Shown here: positions 43,534-52,543 of the stretch, piece by piece | Numbering within the stretch: position 1 is the first letter of the stretch | How the letters are laid out: each line of letters begins with the position of its first letter | Assembly (NCBI RefSeq): GCF_041260155.1 | Contig: NC_091935.1 | Location: 3,018,001 to 3,082,000 of the forward strand | Length of the DNA stretch: 64,000 nucleotides | Direction: 5' to 3' | From: Ptychodera flava | Taxonomy: Eukaryota > Hemichordata > Enteropneusta > Ptychoderidae | Position numbers and translations under genes: made by a program | Notes under the pieces: model-generated | Databases searched by the model: none | What the model saw: the letters and a program-made list of their open reading frames with translations, nothing else | What the model was told of the DNA's origin: nothing

Positions 43534-46500
43534 CCAATTAGACGTCTACATTGTTTAGTATTGGCCTACGGACAAGTCATACACATTGACGAAATCATAC
43601 ACAATGGACACTCTACAATTGAACGTATGCAGTGAATTTCAACAGGAGGTGACGGTGATGTAAATGTCAAATATTAAGGTCTGCTGGAAGAGGTGGCTTT
43701 ACTCTTGAACTATTATCAAAGGACAACAGTTTGATTCCGCAACAAAGCCAGCGATCTTGCACATAACAATAGGTTTCATACAAACAATTACTTAAGGAAT
43801 CCAACATAAAAGACGAAAAGTTTAGTTACCCAGATCGCCCCAAAGTGTATCTTTCTCTTGACATGATGATTTCTCCATTTCTGATCAAGTTCATCATCTC
43901 CGTGTTCATTCCGTATGCTTTGCAGGTCAAAGTGACGTTTCCGGTGTAAACTACTTTCTCTGAGGATTGGGTGAGCTCTAACAAAGGGTCATCTGCAGGG
44001 TGGAGATCAGTGACACAGTTTTATCTCTTGATCGGCCACTGCCGACGATTTAGTTACTTTTGTCAGCTAGCTATTCTTAGTCAACAGAGAGCGTTATTTT
44101 AAAGTGGAAATGCGAGCATAAAGTAGAATTAAATATATGGGAAATAGTTTTATCTAACCGAACAATATGCTTGCGTGAGCAGGCTAGCAGTTCGTTTCTA
44201 ACATTCACTAAATTTCACTGTAGTCCCGATCTCTGCAAAGTCAGACCGTATATTCAACTTCAGTCAATGCGTGGGCTTCTCAATAAATCCCATGTTTCTT
44301 AAAAGGCGGTCATTCAACATTAAACTTATAGTGTTGCAGGGGAAAAGAACTACTTGCAGTCCCTAAGTTGACCTCCGAACATGATAATTACTGCAGTAGG
44401 TAAGAGAATTTTCAGTTATTGTGGCCCGGTTGGGGCGGCTAAGTCATATTGCATTTCCGTAAAAATTGATGAACTCTCCACCAACGGAAATGTGTTACTC
44501 TCGAAGCAGAAAATGACAAAATTTCATGCCCAAAAATGTCATTGTCCACACATGTAGTAAGTATTGGTGATTTGTCGGAAATTGTATGCCTGTGCACTTT
44601 TCCATTCAGATGTTGCTTAGAGTGTTAGGGCACGCCATCATTTTTGTCCATTAAGTTTCTTAATTTCGGAGCCAGGGTCTATCTCTATGGGAAACAAAGC
44701 TTGGAGGCCTGAATTTACTGCGAATTCATCGCGACAGCCAGGAGAGGGCTTTCAGCCATGGCATCTAGAGCCTACCCACCTGAGGGGGCATTCTTTCTCA
44801 CGATACAATGTGCGCACTTGGCCCTGCATGGTCAATCTATTCAGAAGCACATATCGAAGTTATGGTCATAATTTGCTCGCTATTAGTCGAGACGATGAGG
44901 GAACAGTGGTTAGTGCAATATAATACCATCTGGAATATACTTGACAAAATTCGTATATTCAATATTCATTGAACGTGTATTGCAATGAAAAACAATGTAA
45001 TCATTTATTTCTAATTCATATAAAAGTAACACCAGCTGATAATGAAATGAGCCAACACACGGATCATCAATATTCCTTTGTGTTTAGTTAGTAAGATTGT
45101 TCATTTGTGTTTTGAACAAGGGTTGGACACCAACGACAATTAAGAAATTTATTCTCAATGACCAGAGTCTTTGGTGTTGTGGTATTTCTGCCAAAGTCTG
45201 CTATGTAGCGATCGTTTCCATTCAGTTGACAGTCTGCCTGCTGGACAAGCCTTCATCGACTTGCTAAGGCAAATTGTCAATAAAACAGATAATATTTGTA
45301 TTCTATAGGCTTTAGTGAAATGACAACAGAATATGGAAACTGGGGACATCCCCTCTGTTCTGTTGAATGTTTTTATACACTGAGTAAAGTTTTTTTTTAA
45401 ATGACGGTATATTTTCCATATCAAGAGCAATTCACTCTATGTTGTTTGAAAAAAAAGCCCCTGCTGCTCTCAGATTAGTATGACTCCTTGATTTTGCCTG
45501 GCCGTAATCACTCAACGCTGCCTTAGTATTTCGTTTAAAATGAACGCCAAACTAATGGGGGGCATGTTAGGAATTAGCCGGACTCATGGTAAAAAGAGAT
45601 CGTGTAAAAGGGCCAATATCTCGCCGTCGCATCGGCTTTAAAGCTCAGCTATGTTATTTTACGAGAAAGAACAACAATTTTGACCTTGAAATAGGTTGCT
45701 GTAGTAACATATTGAACATTCACAAAATAGAGCTTGGCGAATATAAAATCAAAGTTAACCTTGATTATTTAAAAAAAGGTATTTTTTAATTGTTACTCAC
45801 GTGTTCTACAATCACTCCCTGTCCAACCTTTCTGACAGTAGCAAGCTCCGTTGAAATCATGGCACAAACCACCATTTGCACAGTTGCAGTCGTGACTACA
45901 TTGGCCGCCATATTTATTGTGCGGACATCCTTGTAACAGAAATAATTTGAAAGGAATGTGTACGTAGATTGATCGATACAAAATCCACCCTTAATATGGT
46001 AAGCGAACATTGCAGCATAATGTGAACTTTGAAGTATGAATCGGGACACTTGTGCTGGTATTCGATATTTTTAATCTTTCTTTTATGGACTTCTATATTA
46101 CCAATTCTATTTATAGTACGTTTGTCACATTATCTGTTATTACAAATTGGCATTGAAATATATGTCACATTTCACGTCGTAAAAATATACAAAAGGAGAT
46201 CTTTTACAGAGAAATTTTATCTTTGAACGGTTTTCTTGCGACATACATGTAACATCTTTTCACTTCCTCAAAATCATACCAAATTGTTTACTGTTAAAGC
46301 AAAACTGTTAACAAAGCTTCAAGTTTATTTAATCATTTTGTATTTTTAATATTTCTTCGAATAAATTCAACACTGAACTTACCGCTGCCTACTGAATGCC
46401 AATCATTTTACTGGAATTCAAAATCGGTAGTATAACTTTGAATACGTTTACGAGTTCATAATCGACACACCAATATTCTGATGGATACCCTAATAGCCAT

Positions 46501-47476
46501 TTATATAGGTTCTAAGTGAAACATGAGTTCTTGTTCAGTCGCTGTGAGATAATATTTGAGACACTCTGATATTTCGGTGATTTCATTACTTTTTATTTTC
46601 CTGTGATCTTTTCAACTTGAACTTGATGAAAGGGAAAATCTGAAACAATGGCATTCGACTGTTAAGTCTCACCTTAAATGGTTACAACTAGATGTGTGCT
46701 GGTAACTATCAAGAATTACCTGAAAACCTTCCGCCTGTCCAAACACACGAAATAGTTCCCCTCCCTTAGTATGTAAATCCATATTATTTCTCTTCACATT
46801 TTGCTGCGTATTTCATTACTGTCATGCTAATTCAGAGTGTGTTTCCACGAACGACGGAAATTTGAACTCTTTTCAAGCAAAAGGTGAAGGAACTTTAACA
46901 AAATTAGTACTTTTCATCCAAAACTTACTCAAATGTACATTTCAATGAGGCTTACCTTTGAGATCCATGACAATTTTGAAGTCCGCTTTTTCTAATAAAA
47001 TGTCAAAGTACTTGATATGGCAGCCATATATAAGGACATCGATGAAATTGAATGTCTCAAAGTGGACTTGGGCAAGAATGCCATTACTTAACCATTTGGT
47101 TGGAATAGGGTGATCTGCTGTAACTGCATTGCCAAAGGAAAAAAATCATACCAACAAACATAAAGACAATCTGGCACATAAACAAACAAACGTTATTAAG
47201 CAAGGCAAACAATGGAGCTTCAAGCCGTGTCCTTTTCTGTGTTCGTTATTTTCTTCTTTTCATCTTGCCGTCACCTTGTCGACAATTTCATCTCCATGTG
47301 TCTACATAGCTTTGCTGCCGTCCTGCATGAGGTAGGTAGGTAGATAGGTAGGTAGGTAGGTATATGCATGTATGTATGTATGTATGTATGTATGTATGTA
47401 TGTATGTATGTATGTATGTATGTATGTATGTATGTATGTATGTATGTATGTATGTATGTATGTATGTATGTATGTA

Positions 47477-47519
<43 letters not shown>

Positions 47520-48111
47520 GTGTATGTATGTATGTATGTATGTATGTATGTATGTATGTATGTATGTATGTATGTATGTATGTATGTATGTGCGCGGACG
47601 GTCGGACGGGTGCACGCATGTATGTAATTTTGTTCTTTTCTCTTTCCTGTTCAATAGATATCCACCATGATTGTCTCTCTTATATTCTCTTTGTCTGTTA
47701 TGTCTACGCTTCGTAATCCTTTCTGTTTGCAATACTATCGTAAGGTCTGTTACAACCGATAACGTAGTAACTAACCGATAACGTAGCAAACCCGATAACG
47801 TAGTAAAAATTTACCGATAACGTAGTAAATCAACCGATAACGTAGTAACGAACCGATAACGTAGTAATTTTTCTAACCGATAACGTAGTAAAAATTTACC
47901 GATAACGTAGTAATTTTACCTAACCGATAACGTATCAACAAATTTACCGATAACGTATCAATGAACCAATATCGGATTAAATCAACTGATAACGTAGAAA
48001 AGTCAACCAATACCGCATCAAAACAACCAATAATATATCAATTAACTGATAATATCTGATTAAGCGATTCATTAGGAGCGATAGATCGATCGATTTATAG
48101 ATAAATAAGTA

Positions 48112-48176
<65 letters not shown>

Positions 48177-48177
48177 C

Positions 48178-48243
<66 letters not shown>

Positions 48244-50183
48244 GGAATAGGTCGAGCAATATATCGAAAAATAAATCGATCACTCAATCGATAGATCGAT
48301 GGATCTATCTATCGATGTTTGATAGATGGTCGATCAATCGATCAATCGATCGATAGATAAATTAATGGGCAGATCGATCGATAGAACAAAGGATTCATCA
48401 ATTCGATAGCAAGATAGATGAATTAATCGAGAGATCGATCGATCGGTTCGATAAATTGGTCAATAGATAGATAGATCGATTTGTTATCACATTGTCTCGT
48501 ACGAATTTTTTCTTTACTTCTATTTATTTTTTCCGTTTAGCATTAATTGTCACAAATTTCTGCAGCAAATTGTGTTTCGACTGTTTTCATGGTAGTACGG
48601 ACGACTAAGTTGATCTAAATGTTGTTAAACTACTGGAATAGGTTGGGAAGTTTTTCTAGTCTTGCTATAGTAGCTTTACAGTTTAGTTCTAGTTGGGTAA
48701 AATTCAAAAAGATAGTATAAGTACCGCAATCACCGACAGCCAACATCGCAAATTTCGCACACATATTGTATACGTCATCGATACAAGTAACTGCATATTA
48801 GTGATTGACTAAAGAACATTAATGAGTCATTCGTACAATCGACGATTCTTCGTGTTATTGAAAAGCTCCATCGGGTGTATTTGAGAAAGGTAACCATATC
48901 AGTGATTAATATGCAGGAATCTGCAATATAAATGTATAAGTTAACTCTGGTAAGGCCAAGAAAAATAAAAAGCTCGTTTCTCATCATCTTACTCATATTG
49001 CAAAAATGATGCGGTGACGCGGGTTTCTTTTCTCCTCAATTTTTTTATTCTTCAACCAACAAGAACGCGCAAAAAACATGAAAACGACACAGGAATGCAC
49101 GCAGAAATATATGCACAGCTGTGTTGCTTTAGTATTTTTGTATAGCAATAGTTCTGTTGACTTTAGTGCAGCAGTGCACAGTTTTGTCAATTTAATATAA
49201 AAGTGACGTATGCGTACAGTTCTGAATGGAATGTTATAGTGTCAGTTATTTTGTTTACAGATCTGTTTTATACAGCACTGTGTTATGCATCGCGTATTTT
49301 TGCGGGTTTTTAAAATCTTATTTTCTCATGAGCAGAAAAAAGGTTGACGTGTGGGTCTGAATTGACGCGCGCGAGGATGAGAAACAAACTTTTTATTTTA
49401 ATTGGCCTATGCGTTTTTTCTATCAGCTCTATAATATAATACTCAATAATATTGCGATGTCCTCGTAATCCTAATTCAAATAAGATATGACTTGACGCGA
49501 ATCACGACAGAAAGGATAAATAGGAATGAAAAAGCAATATGTTGTCTACAAAATATGTTGACTTGGCTTGCTTACATGAGTAACTTGCATGATTCTGAAG
49601 AATTCCATTGAACAATGAGTCAAGATTTACCTGTAATTCAGTCCCAGAATGAGAGTGACATTGTAAGCTTATTGTCATTTTGATATACTGACGTTGCAAA
49701 TAATGAAATTTCATAATCGGTCACGTTGAAAACTTTTTTCCAAGTCCTACCACCTTAGAAAGTGTGTCGATAAAGACACTCACATGTGTGTTGTATCTTG
49801 AATTCATCCTGCAGGAATATTTATTAATTATTTCGCATTTCCCCAATTGATGAAATTCGATTCGTGATGTCTGAGAAATATAACGATTGTAACTCTGAAG
49901 AAGTAACTAATTGAGCTATATATAAAAACGAAAGATACAAACTCATTAATATTCAATTAATTTCCATTTATTAATACATTATCGTTCGATTGATAATTTA
50001 TTTGTTGACTTTGTACATTTTCAGTTTATTGGAATCTTTACTCTTTGACTTGGCTAGGTTATTGGTTGGCTTGATACATAATCGGTTGATTTAATACGTC
50101 ATCGGTTACTTTGATATGTTATTGTTCTCTTGGGCACATTATTGGTTGATTTGATACACTATCAATCGATCGATCTATCTATC

Positions 50184-50250
<67 letters not shown>

Positions 50251-51840
50251 CAATCGTTCTATTAGTCAAGCAATCGATCAATTCATTCAATCATTCAGTC
50301 GATAGAAAGATCGATCGATTGATATATCAGTACATCGATAGATCAATCGGTCGATCTATCGATTGATCAATGGATTGATCGATCGATTTAGGATACATCT
50401 TTCCCTAAGAATATATTCCCATGATTCATTTGATCCAATACATTGTCAGTTGATTTGATACGTTATCGGTAAATTTGTTGATACGTTATCGGTTAGGAAA
50501 AATTACTACGTTATCGGTAAATTTTTACTACGTTATCGGTTAGAAAAAATTACTACGTTATCGGTTCGTTACTACGTTATCGGTTGATTTACTACGTTAT
50601 CGGTAAATTTTTACTACGTTATCGGGTTTGCTACGTTATCGGTTAGTTACTACGTTATCGGTTGTAACAAGGTCTCCCTCTAGCATTCTATCGTTACCAA
50701 GCGATTGGAGGCACGAATGCCATTCATGATAAATACGAGCACATTTTGCATATGGTAAGAGGGCGCTTAGATTAAGAAAAATAAGCTATTTGCAACTTCC
50801 TTTCAATTTAGGCCTCTTTAAAGAGGAGAATGTAACAATGTTGAACACACACTCACCGATGGTCTTGTCATTTTGATCTCCGACTCGGAGAAGATCCACT
50901 CGTCCATTGTCAACTTGACATAGCAATTGTATTTTGTCATGATTGATAAAGCCTACAGATATGGCCCAACCAGCATGGACATAAACGTCAACGGCACCTA
51001 TCGAATAATTATAATATGCAAATTATCATCCCCTGATTCACAACTTGCAATAAATTCAGAGGCAGCACTCTAACCTTCTTTCGAAAAACGAACAAAACTC
51101 AAAAGTTGAGGCTGGTATTTACACAATGATGATTCTACTTGTATAAACCACTGAAAGCCGATTCTAGATGATATGTTTTGTCTCTCTGTATATCATGAAG
51201 TAGACTTGGCTTTCGAACGTGCACCCTTCGCAATTCAACGTGTACACGAAGTAATGATGGCGCTGGAGAGGAGGTTTACACTGCTGCAGTAGGTGACTAA
51301 GCATGATGAAGGAACATAAATATTCATTTCCACCTCGTGTCACCATAGGATTCTTCGATATTTGAAAACCTTTTACAGCAATTTTATACTAAGTCATCAT
51401 TATATATACCAGATCAAAAACACATTCCTAATTTGCATTCTCTCTCACATTTTCGTTTGTACTTTGCGCGTAGAAAGTAAGCTTATATGCTGTACTCTCA
51501 GTTATAACAAATAAGATTAAATGTTATCATGCAAGTTTAGATTGGATGTTTTTGATCAACTTAATGTAAATGATTGTAAAAATTAAAAAAATAAATAAAT
51601 ACAAACTATAGATAGTGCCAGAAGAACAAAGTCAGAACGATTGAATCACATGTGCCCAAGGAGCAAGAATGCACCAGCCTCACCTTTTACTATTAAAGTG
51701 AAATCAAAACTTTAGAAAGTAACTCAAAATATACTCACAATGGTTACCAGTGAAGACCATGCTTTCAAGATCGATGAAAATGCCGCTTTTCGGCAGCAGT
51801 GCTGGTTCGGTGACGTCCACGGATATGACATGTTCACCCT

Positions 51841-51910
<70 letters not shown>

Positions 51911-52543
51911 TGATTTCCATCTTGTCATAATCTCGCTTTTGTCTCAAGGTAGTTGTGATCAAATAGTGGTCCACGGTTCGCATGCTGTTTGAATTGCTGT
52001 TGACCTGAGAAAGTGCTTGTGGCTCAGAAATGAACGGCAGCATACATTAGTTTGAACCAACCAAAATTGATATCGTGAATATCCCTGTATATTGTATTAA
52101 GATGCAGCCTCGTCCAACGATGACATCGAAAGATCGAAACTTAATCAAATTCAGACATATTGTGTAATGGTGCGCCGTTTTGCAACGCTTGTGATATCTG
52201 AAATAAAACAGCGTGCACCAGTAGGCCTATGTTTGTTCTGTTTCGTACATCAGACCATGGTAGCACAGCAAAACATAAATTACGTCGGTGAATATACTCT
52301 GAAATGACTTGCAAATAACGCAAGGCTAGCATGATTGGCTGTGTTGAATGAGTTTAAGTCAGTTCATTCAAAGTATTCTGTCTGTTTACTGACCTTTGAC
52401 CCGACGGAATCAAAACTCGCACGATCAGTTCTGTTTTTGTAACATGACCAATCGAACTCAGCTGGACAAGCATGCCCGATGAAAACACAACTCCAAATAC
52501 TTATTGCTGTAAAGATGCGTACTGCTGCGTTGATGCTAAACAT
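38038..52543 (-). CDS. Gene 2: IL-1-receptor-like receptor with EGF, four Ig domains and TIR
   Basis: A single-pass receptor expected to signal through TIR-TIR contacts, as IL-1R and Toll receptors do. Thirteen exons on the minus strand: 52543-52394, 51838-51739, 50997-50857, 47123-46956, 45929-45801, 43992-43830, 43426-43308, 42207-41887, 41635-41309, 40704-40444, 39674-39531, 39063-38908, 38423-38038. They sum to 2565 bp, an exact 855 codons with the stop, and all junction phases agree. Order: signal peptide, unrecognised module (three exons), one EGF, Ig1 (split), Ig2, Ig3, Ig4, membrane span, TIR (split). The TIR motifs are of the IL-1R rather than the Toll type. The EGF and the N-terminal module are unusual for an IL-1R relative and match gene 1. 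An AATAAA (minus strand, 38027-38022) lies 10 bases after the stop. A 2.9 kb inverted-repeat element sits in the fourth coding gap, and a foldback element sits between Ig1 and Ig2. Confidence 0.88.
38908..39063 (-). CDS. Gene 2 exon 12: TIR domain, box 1 and box 2
   Basis: Phase 1 to phase 1. [12 protein letters not shown] is box 1 in the form typical of IL-1 receptors (DGKxYDAFVSY). [14 protein letters not shown] is box 2, the BB-loop region. The intron falls inside the TIR domain, just after box 2. Confidence 0.9.
   Translation of the reverse strand: MGRHLMPLYLIAEVWMVNRRTRNLYGVFSYRSWRETENISFVNITETSSQA
39531..39674 (-). CDS. Gene 2 exon 11: membrane span
   Basis: Phase 1 to phase 1. About 20 hydrophobic residues ([18 protein letters not shown]) are followed by basic [17 protein letters not shown], placing the following exons in the cytosol. 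Confidence 0.85.
40256..40420. repeat. Pyrimidine-rich and (CCAT)n low-complexity run
   Basis: CTTCC/CCTCC and CCATCCAT units with a short inverted GGACGGAC segment, in the intron between the Ig4 and membrane-span exons. Confidence 0.8.
40444..40704 (-). CDS. Gene 2 exon 10: Ig4
   Basis: Phase 1 to phase 1. [20 protein letters not shown] and [13 protein letters not shown] give the two cysteines and the tryptophan. Membrane-proximal Ig domain of the ectodomain. Confidence 0.85.
41309..41635 (-). CDS. Gene 2 exon 9: Ig3
   Basis: Phase 1 to phase 1. [20 protein letters not shown] has the first cysteine and tryptophan, and [13 protein letters not shown] the second cysteine. Flanks are clean AG and GTAAGT. 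Confidence 0.85.
41887..42207 (-). CDS. Gene 2 exon 8: Ig2
   Basis: Phase 1 to phase 1, a whole I/V-set Ig domain. [20 protein letters not shown], then [11 protein letters not shown] with the core tryptophan, then [10 protein letters not shown] with the second cysteine. The opening resembles first Ig domains of nephrin/kirre-type proteins. Confidence 0.85.
42563..43210. repeat. Large foldback element in the Ig1-Ig2 intron
   Basis: The left arm (about 42563-42850) and the right arm (about 42945-43210) pair along their length: 'acactttcagattt' with 'aaatctgaaagtgt', 'cctaaaccccaata' with 'tattggggtttagg', 'aaatttatgc' with 'gcataaattt'. The spacer is about 90 bases. No open frame. Likely a non-autonomous DNA element. 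Confidence 0.8.
43308..43426 (-). CDS. Gene 2 exon 7: Ig1, C-terminal half
   Basis: Phase 2 to phase 1. [18 protein letters not shown] is the E-F strand motif with the second cysteine. It ends LNLTTI before gtgaga. The (ATCA)n array in the preceding intron ends about 20 bases upstream of the acceptor. Confidence 0.8.
43455..43535. repeat. (ATCA)n microsatellite
   Basis: About 19 ATCA units, just 5' (on the minus strand) of the acceptor of gene 2 exon 7. Confidence 0.95.
43830..43992 (-). CDS. Gene 2 exon 6: Ig1, N-terminal half
   Basis: Phase 1 to phase 2. [19 protein letters not shown] and LTCKAYG give the B-strand cysteine. The first residues align with gene 1's [14 protein letters not shown], and the intron falls at the same point and phase. 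Confidence 0.8.
45801..45929 (-). CDS. Gene 2 exon 5: EGF-like domain
   Basis: A 129-bp phase 1 to phase 1 exon: [35 protein letters not shown]. Six cysteines in laminin/MEGF spacing. Nearest relative in the window is gene 1's first EGF. Confidence 0.85.
46956..47123 (-). CDS. Gene 2 exon 4: shared module, part 3
   Basis: Phase 1 to phase 1, 168 bp. Reads [20 protein letters not shown], then FIDVLIYG and FKIVMDLK before the EGF glycine. Position, length and strand pattern match gene 1 exon 12868-13066; sequence identity is low. Confidence 0.72.
47338..47600. repeat. (GTAG)n, (ATGT)n and (GT)n compound microsatellite
   Basis: GTAG units, about 29 ATGT units, a GT run (47481-47510) and another ATGT block. 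It ends 150 bases before the inverted-repeat element. Confidence 0.95.
48112..48245. repeat. (GATA)n microsatellite inside the element
   Basis: Two GATA blocks split by one GACGAT, then GATC-rich sequence to about 48480. Confidence 0.95.
50190..50250. repeat. (AT)n and (AC)n microsatellite inside the element
   Basis: About 23 AT units then AC units, flanked by GATC-type palindromic tetramers (50160-50185, 50270-50390). Confidence 0.95.
50857..50997 (-). CDS. Gene 2 exon 3: shared module, part 2
   Basis: Completes the cysteine and reads [17 protein letters not shown], then [19 protein letters not shown]. The opening is parallel to gene 1's CALDIYFGL. Phase 1 at gtgagt. It lies between an intron of about 0.75 kb and the intron holding the 2.9 kb inverted-repeat element. 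Confidence 0.75.
51739..51838 (-). CDS. Gene 2 exon 2: shared module, part 1
   Basis: Phase 0 to phase 1. [19 protein letters not shown] is followed by [13 protein letters not shown] and the T of a split cysteine codon before gtgagt. Its acceptor directly abuts a long CT repeat that serves as pyrimidine tract. Confidence 0.75.
51842..51907. repeat. (GA)n microsatellite acting as splice pyrimidine tract
   Basis: About 33 GA units on plus, so CT on gene 2's strand. It ends 2 bases before the AG acceptor of exon 2. Confidence 0.95.
52394..52543 (-). CDS. Gene 2 exon 1: signal peptide
   Basis: ATG at 52543 opens [20 protein letters not shown], a basic start and hydrophobic core, with likely cleavage near GHACPA. 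The exon continues [11 protein letters not shown] and ends in phase 0 at AAAG|gtcagt. Gene 3's first exon has a matching FDASCHKQYD and the same phase. Confidence 0.75.

Larger units (their letters stand above)
47749..50668. mobile_element. 2.9 kb element with inverted repeats made of 'CCGATAACGTAGTAA' units
   Basis: The left end starts GTTACAACCGATAACG and the right end is its inverse. AAGGTCT flanks both sides (47742-47748 and 50669-50675), a likely target duplication; if the inverted repeat is taken one base longer the duplication is 5 bp (AGGTC). The arms, about 220 bases each, are themselves tandem arrays of some nine 'ACCGATAACGTAGTAA' units with variable short spacers, and the arms match almost unit for unit. 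The inside has decayed relatives of the unit, GATA/GATC arrays and no open frame. It sits in the intron between gene 2 exons 3 and 4. Confidence 0.8.

Noticed and set aside
47749-47970. Repeat-spacer pattern resembling a CRISPR array
   Set aside because: Spacers are very short and themselves repeated, the array recurs inverted at 50.45-50.67 kb, and the host is a eukaryote.
51908-52004. Possible gene 2 exon reading [16 protein letters not shown]
   Set aside because: It has a fair acceptor but no GT donor before the CT repeat, and exon 1 joins 51838 directly in phase 0, as in genes 1 and 3.
52141-52213. Possible exon reading [18 protein letters not shown]
   Set aside because: It runs into a stop in the only fitting phase and has no good donor.
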